Assembly (NCBI GenBank): GCA_024036415.1
Contig: JAMWET010005005.1
Coordinates: 489,501 to 553,500 of the forward strand
Length of the DNA: 64,000 nt
Source: Prochilodus magdalenae
Lineage: Eukaryota; Chordata; Actinopteri; Characiformes; Prochilodontidae
Direction of reading: 5' to 3'
Part shown: one piece after another, positions 34,789 to 47,383 of the stretch
How positions within the stretch are numbered: the stretch's first letter is position 1
Layout of the letters: the number at the start of each line of letters is the position of its first letter
Program-made: the position numbers and the translations under genes
Notes under the pieces: model-generated
Told to the model about the DNA's origin: nothing
The model's input: the letters and a program-made list of their open reading frames with translations, nothing else
The model's database searches: none

Positions 34789-37700
34789 AGTCAGGTTATA
34801 GATGCAATCCCATGCATTTGAGCCTTTGAGCAATTCCTGAAGCTTAGCTTTCCTGCCAATGAGCTGGCAGACTGGTATGGGTTGGCATTGGCTCAGGCGC
34901 AGCCTCAGCCTGAAGAGAACCATTTGCATCCCCTCACCTGTCGTAAAGCTTGTCTCCTGAACGCCCCCGACCGTGGGCACTATCTGACTTTTACGAGCCC
35001 CCGGCAGCCCCTAAGGCACCTGAGGGCTTGTGTGCAGGAGGGTGCGTGAGCTTTTCCAGCGAACGTGTGTCGCGGGACGTGCACAATAACGGCTCCTACA
35101 ACCATTCCGGCTCATTAATTTTCCCCTCGAAGTTTCCTTCAGTTGGCCCTGGCTCGATGTGTATGTGTGTGCGCACACTGGGTGTCTCTTTGATATGCTG
35201 AGGCTGTCCTGGGCGTTTGGACAAGAAGAAAGAGCTGAGCTGAGTTCGGCCTTCAATAGCTGGTGAAGGGAACCAAAGTTAGGATGGGCGATATAGCAGA
35301 CATATACCTCTCCAGGCATGTTCACAGTTTCTCATCTCCAGCCATTTACACAGTGCACATGACAAATGTGTCATTCTGTGGTGTGCAAACATGTGGGAAT
35401 TCAAGCAAAATGCATTTTAATATTCAACATTTGCAAAGCAATATACTATTTAAGACATCTGTATTTTGTATGTGCAGTTGCTCAACTCAGTATTGAAGCA
35501 CTCAGGGTATACTATTCTCATGAAAGTATATTGTGACATAATTCATCATGATAACAATAACATTGCCGTATTGCCTACCCTTGTGTAGGATGACCATCGC
35601 TTTGTTGATCTGCTTTATCTGATCTGAGTCTAAAGATGGTTATCTCCATGGCACAGTACGCAAAGCCGGATACTGCACTAGGCATCCTGCACGTCAGTAT
35701 AGATGCATGCACACTGCCATCACCTATCTGAACAGGAGACGACCCACGCACCCTTAGATATGAATGCATATATCTCATTGGGTGTCATTCTAAAGGAAGA
35801 CCGAAAACACTCTCCCAGAGTAAAGGCTGCACATACATGCAAAAGGACTGGACTGTGCATCTGTGCATATCTGCACACACACATACAGACTCATCTGACG
35901 CATCTCGCCTCGTCCAGTGCCAAGGTTGTTCCTTTGAAGGACTCCATCATAAACAAATACATGCATGTGTCCACCTTGATAGATTCATATGTGGAATATT
36001 GAGCAGGAATTAAAGCAGGCCTATTTGAATGGAGCGTGTGGTAAAATGGGCCAGCAAGGAAGCAGGTCAGGGTTAGTGTGTACGCAAGGTCACGTTTAAA
36101 ACACACAGGGTTGGAAGGCCCCATAAATCAGCCACCGCATACGTCTGCCCTCCGCACCGCCTGATTTAACACCTGCGCCCAGACCTTCCTTGTCAGGCTT
36201 GCCGTTCTTTATTACTAAGCCTTCACTCGCTATGGCGTATCAACATCCACCCCCCCCAGCCCTCACCCAACCACCACCATGGATAGAGTTCACCTCTCTG
36301 AAAAAGCCGCTATAACTCTCTCTCTCTGCCGCTCACGTTCTCCCTCTCATGCCCTGCCTACTTCTTCCTCACTCTCCCTCTGATATGCTCTCATGCTGGC
36401 TGTCTCCTTTCTCTCTTTCCACAGTGCAGATCTGCGGTCAGAGTTCAAGGAGTGGTCAGGGGTTTTGTTCGAAGGAAAGGGTCAAATTGTCCAAAAGGGG
36501 AAATACGGGGGCTTTGCTATGTGTGGAATAGGAAATAGGATATGGGTGCGCGTGTTGCACCGTGTGTTTGGGACGTAGTCAGCTACATTGTATGGTCTGG
36601 AGAAGTGCTTTATGTCATTTACAGTGAGTCGCTGCTGCTTCTGTGGGCTGTTTACTTCACAGTATATCTAATAATGAGTGAATTGTGTTTTCTCACCTGT
36701 TCTTTATAGGCAGAAGCATGCTTTCATGGGTATCAAATGAGGAGATCAAAACACTGGCGAGCACTGTAAACTTCATGCTGAACTTTTTACCAACAACTTT
36801 CCATGCAGCAATCTCAAAGTCAAAGTTAATGAACACCAAAAAGGCCCTTTTTTCATCTAGACTTTTTTCCAGATCTCGGCTTCAAGCAGGTGCGAGAGTC
36901 TTCTGTCTTGCATGACAAATCAGGACTCTGCTGATTAGGTGGTGTATGTTAAATAATGGAGCTCACCGGAGGTTGAGCTTCTGCTCTTTTGTCATCTCTA
37001 ATAGAATCCTTTGCTCTCATTTCTTTGCTGTCGCCCAGGCGGAGGGGCCTCAGGGGCCCTTACAGGCTGCATATTAGGGTTAGGAGACTAAAATGCCATA
37101 AGTAGGCCTTAATGAAGGAGGTGACGTGATGGATTACACTAACTGCAGTCAAGAGTCCAGGAGCAAAGGTCTACATGGCAAGTCCAAAACCTTCAGTAAG
37201 ACCCCCTCCTGCCTCGATCAGTGTTAGATGCAGCTGTAGTCAGCTATTTAGACCAGTAGGCCAAGTTTGTTCCTTCATACTGATGGCTTCATTCACGTAT
37301 CAAAGTTTCACGTCAGTTTACTGGCAGAACGGTTGGTGGAGACAGCAGTTTGTTTTGTTCTTAGAAATCCCGAAGCTAAACAGTTTCATTTAACATAGCT
37401 TGGACAACACCTCGTCACAGCCCGAACAAAACCGTTGTCAAATCCCCTCCTAGCACTTTTGTGCTTTTGTGCGTGTGTGTTCCTCGCTCGCCTCGTCAGG
37501 TCCGCCTTAATAACAGCCTTCGCGGTTCAGGAATAAATCGCAAACATTTGACCACCTTGTCATAACGCAAAATGCGGCTGTCAGCAGGTCTTCTGGAATG
37601 ACTAGCAGGATAGTTTAATTATAACATGAGGCTACGGCACGCACTTCCTCCCGCCTGACTGGCAGGTAGCCTACTCGCTCCGCCCACCTCTAAGAAGGAA

Positions 37701-37899
37701 AGAATGCGCGAGAGAAAGTCGGTGTAGTTTGACGGCCGTACCTCGAGGGTCCGCACATTGTTCTCGCGAAAGGGCCTCGCAAATATTCCTGTCACAGTTG
37801 GAACAAGTCTCCCGCCTCCTCTGTCAAACGCCCTGCGCTTCAGCGCCGTTTCCCCTCTGAAATGTACTTCTTAGCATTGTTAGGCTTTTCTGCTTTTCC
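34789..37899. other. Intronic DNA, no exon recognised
   Basis: Mixed sequence. The segment 37480-37860 is CpG-rich and T/C-rich, but no frame matches a known protein. Short frames on both strands appear to be chance. Confidence 0.35.
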
Positions 37900-38070
37900 A
37901 CAATACTTCTCAAAATGATGACTGCTATTATTTGCCTGCTAATGCTGACACATAATTGGATGGTGTCCCCCATAATCCGAGCTGTTAGGCAACAGCGTTG
38001 TCAAAACGCTGAACAAGTTATGAGATTAATTTCCTTCAGGACATTGTGAGGTTGTCAGTCACAAAGTGCT
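37900..38070. promoter_or_regulatory. Candidate intronic conserved element
   Basis: A repeat-free segment contains GCTATTATTTGCC, GCTAATGCTGACA, CATAATTGGATGG and ATGAGATTAATTTCC. It is motif-dense and non-coding. Conservation was not tested. Confidence 0.3.
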
Positions 38071-38355
38071 CATTTCTTTTTTTTTTTCCAGCCCAGTGAA
38101 AGTTTTCGTGTCACCTCCAGACAGTTTGGAGAGATTTGGCTCCTGCAGTTCTGCGGGACCAGCAGGGCAGTTGGCACAGAGATCACAGTTTACAATCATG
38201 GTTACAAGGCTTTAATGGCTGAATATATTACCTCCCTCAAATCTGCATTTAACTAATCGTACATGCTGGAGTGTCTGTGTGGCAGAGAATTCTCCACACC
38301 CTCTGTGCATCACTCCTGTGGTTCTGGTCTTTATCAAAGTAAATTAAGTACGAGC

Positions 38356-38358
<3 letters not shown>

Positions 38359-38391
<33 letters not shown>
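38359..38391. repeat. (CA)n microsatellite
   Basis: About 16 uninterrupted CA units. Confidence 0.96.
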
Positions 38392-38393
<2 letters not shown>

Positions 38394-38564
38394 CACCATT
38401 GTGCATAAATGCTGTTGGATTACATATTTAATTATATTCTGTACAGCACTGTGTTGAACCCCACCTTTCATTTTCAGTCAGAACTTCTATCCAGCAACAG
38501 TTCTGTTTTAATCTAATGATCACTCCGGTGTCTAAGTAAACCAGTATAATTCACTAAAACACTT

Positions 38565-38896
38565 TAGTACTTAGACTGGACTTCATCTTTTCTAACACAA
38601 ACATCATTCATAGCAGGTTCTTCTTATGTTAATCTTAACGCATTTAGTTTATAATAAGAGTGAAGATCTTAAATTATGAAATAACCATCATGGAATTATG
38701 CAATCCATCTTAAAAAACTCAAAAATGGAACTTTACAGAAGAATAAAACAGCTTTCTTGACCTGCAATGGAGGTTGACATAACAAGGTATAGTTTTAAGC
38801 TGTTGTTTCTAAACTGTTATTATAAGCCTGCAGAGTCTTTAAGACTAGGAGACACATTCATTTATCTGGGTGTATCTAAACATTTGACTGGCAGTG
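38565..38896 (+). mobile_element. Tc1-derived MITE, copy 1 (left end eroded)
   Basis: Shares long blocks with the copy at 47384-47820: GTGAAGAT-T, CATCATGGAATTATGCA, AACAGCTTTCTTGACCTGCA and GCAGAGTCTTTAAGA. It ends GTGTATCTAAACATTTGACTGGCAGTG, the CAGTCAAA-type Tc1 terminal repeat. The left end is degraded. There is no coding capacity. Confidence 0.75.
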
Positions 38897-38924
38897 AATT
38901 CCACTTTGTCTCCTCCGTGGCGGT

Positions 38925-39420
38925 TTCCAGATGCTGGTGAGTTATATAAACTCCTCAGGATTATTTCTTTATTTCTGGAAAGTTAATAAATGAAGGGTTG
39001 TCTCTGATTTCTGCTCGATACTGCCTGACAACAAAAGGCGAGCTCCACCACCATATCAGTGTTCTAATCTGCTGTTTCTTTAGCGCTGACTTTCCTATGC
39101 AAATATATCCTCGGAGTATCCGGAGGCTGATGTGATCAGGTTCGGTTTTTGGGTTAATCTACAGCACTTGAACCGACCTGAGCCTTCCTCTCTGGAAATC
39201 TCCACCCATGAAAGAAAGCATTAGTATAATTTCTTGAATAAATCCCTGCTTTAGCAGGGAGGCGACGGACGCCGCTGCGCTGTTATCGGCGTGCGTACAA
39301 TATGAAAATGACTTTTGTCTGACGCGGCACAGCGTGTTATTAAATTGATTACACACATTATCAAAGCACTTTTATGCTCGAGCATGAGTGCTGCGCTCGT
39401 CCCTTCCTTCTTTCAGTGAG
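38925..39420. promoter_or_regulatory. Candidate intronic conserved elements (two blocks)
   Basis: Block one (38925-39150) holds AGTTAATAAATGAAG and ATGCAAATAT (an octamer-like site near 39098). Block two (39225-39420) holds TTGAATAAATC, GTGTTATTAAATTGATTACAC and ATTATCAAAGCAC, the last being a TCF/LEF-type core. No coding frame is seen. Confidence 0.33.
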
Positions 39421-40129
39421 AAGGGATCGCAGAGACACACAAACAGGCACATTGGCCCACATGGTAGGAGCAGGTCCACGGAGTTTAGAACCGACTGCTT
39501 AAATCAAATGTTTTACAGGAACATTATCTCATCTCCAGCACCGTAACTGTTTGCAGGAGTATGGCGTACGACACGTGGGATTATATATGGCAAGACTAAT
39601 TGATTTAAATTGACTGTTCGGTTGATCAGTGAAACATGATCAGAGATACTTCACATGTCCTGAAATTAGAAGGTCAAGAAGGACATGATGTAGTAGGTGA
39701 GAAATGTGCCGCCGCTAATGATGATTATATCGCACACTCGTGCAACTCAACAGAAGCTGAAATGAAGGTTGGACTGTGTCCACAGTGCGCAGTGTTTTCC
39801 GGGAGGTGCTGCGCAGCGCTGGGCTCCAGATAATGCGCACTATGACATTTGGTCCTCGTTAATATACCTCTTTGTCACAATCGCCGCTGTAATTGTCTTC
39901 TGCGGAGCGCCGTGCTTTTAATTAAAGTGAGTGGTAGGCTCTGACAGAAATGATTTATTTCACGCAGGCTGCCACCGGGTCACACGCGCGCGCACGCACG
40001 CACCTCTGACTGCGTGTCTACACACACAGGGCAAATTAATTACACCAAATCAAATTAAACAGCGGCACCAAATCACACTGTCTGTCTGCGTGTGCTGTGG
40101 CAGCCCCAACAAGAAGTTTATTAAAAGGG

Positions 40130-40300
40130 GGTAAAAAAAGAGAGAGAGACAGAGAGATATTAAAGAAAGACAAAGATAGAGAGACACAGACAGAGAAAGA
40201 GAGACAGAGAGATAAAAGAAAGAGAGACAGAAAAAGAGAGACAGAGAGAAATAAAAGAAAGAGGGGGAAAGAGTGTTAGAGGGAGAGGAGAAAGAAAGAC
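40130..40300 (+). repeat. Purine-rich (GA)n-type low-complexity tract
   Basis: Imperfect GAGA/GACA/AAAGA repeats on the plus strand produce spurious Arg/Glu/Lys-rich frames. Confidence 0.85.
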
Positions 40301-41690
40301 AGAAAGTGTGTGTCCTCATGCTCTACTGTAGACTCTCTAAACGAACACCCTACTGTATGTTGTGCTTGGTGTTTTTGGCCCCTACAGGTATTTCTGGCTG
40401 AGCCTCCTTTCCTGCACACAGGCCTCCGTCTAAACCACTCTTCACTTCATTGTGACTCTTCTTCACTCTTCCTGAGCTGTAACAAGCTCTTCTCCTTAGG
40501 TCCAATACGCTCCGGCTCCGCTGCTTTTGTCCTGTTCCAACATTAAGAGAAATTGATTCCATGCACTGTGCAGAAGTGGTGGAGCGCTACGCCTGCACCA
40601 AATGGTTTAATTGTCTTAAGTGACCTGAATTAGCCCGGTTCCTTCCCTTTGGCCTGTCTCGGATCGATTAGAAGGAAAAAATGAGGCCTCTTTGCGGAGT
40701 TGGTTCCTTTGGGCTTAAATATACCTTTTTCTTGTCATCTCGGTTCTACAGCAGAACAATTGCACTCTTAAACAATAGCCCCCCTCCAACAATACGGTGT
40801 GTGAAAACATCCTGTTTTTCCTCCCAATGTTATAAAAGTTAATTAATCGTCCCATCCTGTCTGCTCGGGAGGCCAGGCACAAACGTGGGATCTGGAAAAA
40901 AACATTAAAGAGTTGGGGGGATGTTCGGGGGCGAGGGTGTAGCGCTGCTGTATTTCTCCTACTGCCCAACCTGCACTGGTCTGTAGTGTCTGCTTATGGA
41001 TTGGGGGTTGTTAATGTTACTGTACTATTTGACTCTTTATTTGCTAGGAGATTATGTAGATGCACATTTATTCGCACTGGCAGAGAAAGCAGCATTTAGA
41101 GACTTCTTTAGTTCAACTCTGTTATCCTTCTGTTACACATGAGTGGATAAGCTGAGAGCAGGGAGCAGTAATATGTTGCTGTCTGAATAATATGAAGTTT
41201 TATTCAGACAGAAATATTAGTTTATTTGTCTGTGTATGATGTTTATTTGTCATCTGCACATTGTGTCAAGGACATGCATGCACTAAAATACCTGATTACT
41301 TAGGTTGTCACTAGCAGCATTGATATACATACAAAATACACTGAATAAACAGACATATATTAAATATACACAAAAATATACAACATTTACAAACAAAATG
41401 TGCCAAAAAACAAGAAGGTGATGTAGAAGGAACTCTTTACTATATACAAATATATTAGGTAAAGGGTAAAGCAAAGGATATGATTAGTATTAGAATACAT
41501 AATATATAATATGTATTTTTGCAACATTTATTTATTTTTTATTTTTGGGGAACATTGATCATATTGAACACATTATAAACACCAGCTGCCTGTATGCTTG
41601 AAGAAATGCTTGTGGCGAGATACAGGAAATCAACATATAGCAGGCCGGCATTTGTATCATCGCTGCCCAAAGAGAAACCAGAAACATCTC
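40301..41690. other. Intronic DNA, no exon recognised
   Basis: Mixed sequence, A/T-rich from 41170 on. Segments 40600-40700 and 40840-40900 look undisturbed but hold no nameable element. Confidence 0.4.
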
Positions 41691-41866
41691 CAAAATTTTT
41701 ACAGGAGAGAGCAAAAACCTCATTTCATTATATTGTAAGTCAATGGAACTAGAGTTTTTGTCTAAGCAGTTTGTGGCCATTCTGTTGGTCTACTCATAAT
41801 GAAATTTTTACACAGTGTAAACAGCAGCTGCTGTGTTCAAGTGATGCATAAAAGTACAAATAAACT
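41691..41866 (-). repeat. Dispersed repeat family R1, copy 2 (inverted)
   Basis: Read on the minus strand it gives TTATTTGTACTTTTATGCAT, GCAGCTGCTGTTTACACTGTG, AGACCAACAGAATGG and TTCCATTGACTTACA, then GGTTTTTGCTCTCTCCTGT, in the same order as the other copies. Confidence 0.85.
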
Positions 41867-42731
41867 AACATGAAAATATATGTTTTCACTGGACAGCAAT
41901 CATATACATACATTCATATACATATGCATAAATATATGATGTAAAAATAAGATGTCCAGAGCAACAGAAAAACAGGCATATTAGGCAAAAGATTAGTCAA
42001 AGTATATCCGAGGCTAAGAGTGTTATTTAGGTATTTGAATATATAGTAATATGTAATTTTATGTATTATGTATGCATATTTTTTTGTAAATACTTTTAGC
42101 ACCATATTATTTTTGAACATTGATAACTTTTCACACAATGTAAACTCCAGCTGAACTAAACATTTGCAGTCTGGGGACAAAGTCATTAAATATGAGCTTA
42201 AATGTTCATGTTAGACTTGAGTATGTCCCCTGTAGCTTTAGCGGCAATAGAGAGCATAACCCCCTCTCCCCACCCTCCTCCTCCTCTCAAACTGACTTTC
42301 ACTCTTGTTTCTCGCCGCTGCTCTGAGTGCACAAAATGAAAGATACACTCTTTTGGGCCACTCCTGTGATTTTAATTAAATAGGGGTCATGTGTACAGTC
42401 CACCTCCCACGTTTAAAGGAATTTAATCTGGAGTCGAAGCAAGTGTGTTTGTGTGTGTGTGTAAGTCTGTTGGGGTGGGGGGGTTGCACGTCCACACACT
42501 CGTCCCACAGTCTCAGCCATGTCACTCACAACCATGACCCACCATGGGCCGGAGCAATGTGTATATGAGAACCAAAGAGAGAGCTAGGTATGCGTGCGTG
42601 TGTGTATGTAGGAGAGAGAGAGGGAGACAAAGACTGAAAGTGAGACAGGCTTGCACCTGCACTCTTAATAAACGCAGTCAAGCAGGCTGGACATCTCTCT
42701 TATTCCCCCTGTGTCTGCCCCTCCAGCTTTG
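41867..42731. other. Intronic DNA, no exon recognised
   Basis: A/T-rich to 42180. The motif GAACATTGAT followed by a TAAAC-CCAGCTG block occurs both near 41550 and near 42115, suggesting a further diverged repeat pair. No coding feature is seen. Confidence 0.4.
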
Positions 42732-42734
<3 letters not shown>

Positions 42735-42805
<71 letters not shown>

Positions 42806-42830
42806 TTCACACAGATACACACACACACAC
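42735..42830. repeat. (CA)n microsatellite
   Basis: About 34 perfect CA units followed by a CCTATTCACACAGATACA interruption and more CA. Confidence 0.97.
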
Positions 42831-43069
42831 TCATATTCTTTGTCTATGTATATTTATTAATAGGTTTAAGTATTGCATTTATTTACAGTCTACACTGTCT
42901 GTACCTTCTATCTATCCACAGTTTTAAGCCACTAATTTAATGTCTGGTTTTATTTAAACATGCTGTTCCTGATGTTCAGGTTATTCATATCTGCCTTTTC
43001 ACTGGGCTCTCTCTTTCTGTACTGCAGGTTAGAATTTTACACCCCTCTGAATTTGAACTGCATGCATCA

Positions 43070-43190
43070 ACTAATAAACATGGTATGTCGGAACGCTTGC
43101 GGCTGTGGACGTAAAGGATTAATTAAAAGCGAGATACGACTAGATGAACATAACTCAGATGAGGTAATTATTTCAGCTTTGTGCTGACTC
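43070..43190. promoter_or_regulatory. Candidate intronic conserved element
   Basis: Undisturbed sequence with GGATTAATTAAAAGCGAG and GAGGTAATTATTTCAGC, two TAATTA-type homeobox cores within about 50 bases. No supported frame. Conservation was not tested. Confidence 0.33.
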
Positions 43191-43319
43191 CATCACCGCC
43201 GAGACTCTGAGAGTCATGTTTAGACCCCTCTCTGCCTCAAGTATACTTCATTTACCTCTTTGCTAGATCAATGCTTAGCAATTACTGCTCAGGCTAATGG
43301 GGGGGGCACCTTTCTGAGT

Positions 43320-43322
<3 letters not shown>

Positions 43323-43367
<45 letters not shown>
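43323..43367. repeat. (GA)n microsatellite
   Basis: About 21 uninterrupted GA units. Confidence 0.96.
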
Positions 43368-43369
<2 letters not shown>

Positions 43370-45724
43370 ATTGAAAACTCCTGAACAAATACAATGTAAT
43401 TGGCTTGGGCCAGCAGGGTAATTGGCCTGTTCGGAGTGGGGGGGAAGGGGGGGGGGGGCGGTAGTGAAGAGAATAAAGTCAAGGGGAAAATGTTAATATT
43501 GCACTATTGGTTAAAAATTATGATGACATCAGCAGAAGCAGATGCAAGGAGAGAGTGGACGAGAGATAAAGAGAGAGAGAGAGACAGAGAGAGAGTTAGC
43601 TTCGGACAGCAGAAAGTAAATAAGCATATCATTAACGGAAGATTGTTAGCATGTATTTCTCTCACAGGCTAATGTATTCAAAAAGGTGAGGGTGGGTGGT
43701 GGGGGGTGGGGGTAAAAAAGCGTCTTTACGCTGAAGTGTCACTATTGGAGCAGAGGAGAGTACAGCAGAGGAGAGGGATAAAGGACTAAATAATATCCAG
43801 CTGAATAAGGGCTTCTTCTGGCTGCGCAGGTCAGTGGCTCCCGGGGGGCCGTGGGGGAGGTGCAGAAGGCCATGCCACAAAATAATTACTTAACACTGGG
43901 TAAACAAAAAGAGACGTGAAGCCTCACACACATATTTACACAAACACACACACATGCTAGGGAGGCTGTGTCAGTCAGATTTTGGGGAAAAAGGATTCTT
44001 TTGAAATGAGTAGTCATATGTTTCACTGCCCATACTGCTAGCTGTACATCATACCTGTATCAAGATGCACTGCAACTAATTTTCCTTTTATCTTTTGGAA
44101 GATGTTCCTAATAGGTCTCACAAACTTTCTTCATGTAAATGCATCAGAACCTCTGGCCAAAGCAATATGTCACACTGCCCCTCACACAGAGTTCAGTCGT
44201 CTGATGGTTGTTATACTTGACACCTGTTTGGTGCTCACACTTGCTGTCAGAGTGAAACTTCATATCTCTGGAATAGTAACTTTTACTGAAGAACATTTAG
44301 AAGTTTCATATAATAAGAGAAGTCATTTGGACCATGTCTGCTGGTTCCTTTCATCCGGAAATGTTCAAAGACTACTTGGTGTTGTCCAGTGGAAGGAAGG
44401 CCTCTAACACCTATATAATACGCACTTCTTCATTTAGACAAACACCACTCACTCACACATACCGACATAGCCAAGACTCAGTATGGAAAAGACAGAGAGA
44501 TGGAAAGCAAGTGAAATAAAATAGTGGGAGGTGGGGGTGAGGGGGAGAGAGAGAGAAGAAGAAGAGGAGGAGGAGGAGGCTGTATTAGTTTTGACCTCCT
44601 CTGGGTGAGCTGAGAAAAAGGAAGATTTGATTAAATGGGTGCCCAGAGGTTGTGACCCTGTCTAAACACACTGCAGCTCCCAGCATTAATCAAATAATAC
44701 TTCAGAACTGTTCACCAGGCTGCCACTCCCCACCTCGCCTATGCACACATACATGCCCTGCTGGGGATTTAAGACTCTGACTCTGTCCGTGTGTAAGAGT
44801 GTAAGAGTGAGAGATTAACTGCGCCACCTACATTTAACTCAGCTTAAGCCAAGCAGTAGGCTTTTCTAATCTCCTCCTAATCATTGATCTTAATTAGGAA
44901 GAAGTAGAAGAAGATCTGCCTGAGGGAACAACCATTTTATACATAAGTTAAGCCAGATAGAGTTTGACCACTGTACAGTTGGGTCCTGCAGTTTCCTGCC
45001 TTGGTGTTGGGTGTCTACTGACCCTGCCTAGGGGGGTAATAATATTTAAACATTTTAGTTCTAAAAAAAAAAGCATTCAATAAGAGACCTCCTGAAAATG
45101 TAACCCATGTTGGGGCACATGGCACACTTACCGTGTTTTTCTGTAGTGTCTCTGTCCAACGGTAAACCGCTATTCACACTGAATGCAATGTATTTCTGCA
45201 CCTTAAACAATACACCTAATAATTTGTGCAGAAAGGAGTGCTACATCTCCGAACAGACCATGCATTGTTTAAAATGAGAGCAAATGTGAGACATTGTAAA
45301 GAGGGGATGGGCAGGTAGCATCTCCCATTCGACTGGACAAAAGGAGGGCAGTCTAGTTGGTTCTCCTCACAATAGCTATGGTCCGACTGCCCTGGGGTAA
45401 ACAGGAATTAGAGCACCACTAGCAATGTCAAGTGTCAGAGCCTGAGAGGCCAGCTATTTGTGATGCTTCCAGTGAGGTCATGCTAATGTGGACTCCACTG
45501 AGACCCTGGGCTCATCAGTCGTTATTGGGCTGCTACTTCTTCGATGCAAACCTGCACATTTTTAGGGTAAACAGCAGAATGGTAAAGGGGGCTCTAACTA
45601 AAGCTTTAGCTATCTAGCTTGCTGTATTCTTGCTGGCCAGGTTCAGCTTTGCAGTGCACCAAACATTAAGTTACATATCATGGCTGCCCAATGCAAAACA
45701 TGGATCTCCATAGTTGTTGACTGT
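43368..45724. other. Intronic DNA, no exon recognised
   Basis: Contains G-runs (43437-43459 and 43690-43712) and a purine tract near 44525-44580. The open frames show no similarity I can name. Confidence 0.4.
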
Positions 45725-45930
45725 TACTTTTATGCAGAATTTGAGCACAGCAGCCACTGTTGACACTATGTGGGGAGGTTCATGAAGAATGGACCAACAG
45801 AGATAGGCCCAAAATTACTTGGAAAAAAAGTCTGGTTACATTGACTTGAATGGATTAAATGAAAATGTAATGAGGTTTTTGCCCTCTCCTGTGAAATTGC
45901 CATTTTGAAGATGCTAGGTTCTCTTAGAAC
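45725..45930 (+). repeat. Dispersed repeat family R1, copy 3
   Basis: Ordered blocks: TTACTTTTATGCA, CAGCAGCCACTGTTGACACTATG, GGACCAACAGAGAT, ACTTGGAAAAAAAGTCTGGTTACATTGACTT (listed here as a region, 45813-45847), and GAGGTTTTTGCCCTCTCCTG. This is the most complete copy at its 3' end. Confidence 0.85.
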
Positions 45931-46639
45931 AGAAATGATATATATTTATTGGTTAGTTTCTGAACATACTACTGTCCCCACTTATTATAGACCAACGCAT
46001 TAAAGTTAGGTGCCTTTATAACCTCCAGTGTTTGGGAGCATCATGTGCGTGCCTTTTCGTTAATTGTATTCTGTGTTATTTGATTAAGTTATAGTAAACA
46101 TACTAATCAAATAATCACACATGTTCACAGAGTATCTGCCATCTTCTCAGAGCTGACCATCTGCCTCACAAGCGGCTGGAATAATCTGATTGTGAAGTGC
46201 CCAGTGCTCGTGAACGATGTGTTTTGACCAGATGCAGCCTGACATGCTGCTGCTTTTATTTTGCTGTTAGATTAGTTCTACAACTTCAGCCCTCAGTTTA
46301 CTGCAGAAGCATACCCTTCCCTAGCTTATGTCCTCTAGCAAAGTCTGTCCCCCTGCTTGGTGTGGGCTTCTCCTCTTTGTGTTCAGGTGCTGGAGTGAAG
46401 AGACGGGGGTTGGGGAGTAGTTTGGGCAGCTAATGTGGGTGAATTACGATGGAAAAGAAAAAGCCCTATAGAAGCGAAGGGCAGAGAGTGAATGGGAGTC
46501 AACTGAAAGAATAATGGCTGGCGCGACAGTCACGCCTGGGGAAATTTCATCTGCCTTTGTAGCCTGCCGCTCACTAAACAGTTAAAGATTCACAGGAAGG
46601 GAGGGGGGGGGCGCGTTGTGGGTGTTTGCTGGGGGGTGG

Positions 46640-46900
46640 GGATGGGGGCTATAAGAGTGCAGAGCCATCGCTGGAACAACAAGGTTATTCTTCAGCGTGT
46701 TATTATGACATCTGTGTGCTAGTTAAACAGCTTGCGAATATGCTGATAAAAAACCGGCAGCTAATTTACAACGCCATAAAGTCGACTTCACCTTCAGTTA
46801 TTATCTGAAAATATTTATTACGCACAGTTAAAAAGTCTGAAATTAAATGGTTTATGGCCATTTATTCGCAAACGTAAAGTAAGCAGAGAGGGCCCGGCTG
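46640..46900. promoter_or_regulatory. Candidate intronic enhancer with Hox/Cdx-type sites
   Basis: A long repeat-free segment contains AACGCCATAAAGTCG (46771-46785), ATTATCTGAAAATATTTATTACGC, GTTTATGGCCATTTATTCGC (46850-46869) and AGCGTGTTATTATGAC. Paired opposite-facing CCATAAA sites suggest posterior Hox/Cdx input. No alignment was possible. Confidence 0.38.
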
Positions 46901-47383
46901 CTTATTACGGATCTGCTGTTTGTTAAAAAACAAACTGGAATAATAGAGATAAGAGCCGCTGCGAGGGAGAGGGGAAATTTCTGTGCTCTTAGGTAAACAT
47001 GGCTGCTGAATCAATTCATTAATCTGTCCGTTCACTCTGATTGAGACCCAGTACAGGAAACCCAGTGTGTTTGCCCTGTCGTTCCTTCTCTTCCCTGTCT
47101 CTTTTACTCCCTCCCTCGTTTTGGGAAATGTGTACATATATAGCATGAAGGCACTTCAATGGCTTTAAGGTCGTTCCTGTGTTTCTTTTCCTGGCACCTC
47201 TCACAGTGATCTGAGAAGTCAAAATGTGTCCTATTTATCACCCGGATTCTGTTTGAGAATGGAAAAGATAAAGATGTTATAATGTAGGCTGACACATCAG
47301 AGCCTTTGGAATTATGCCACATAGACCAAACCTATAGGATATTGTATCCATGAAGGGAATGTCTACTAATTTAGGATAGTCTA

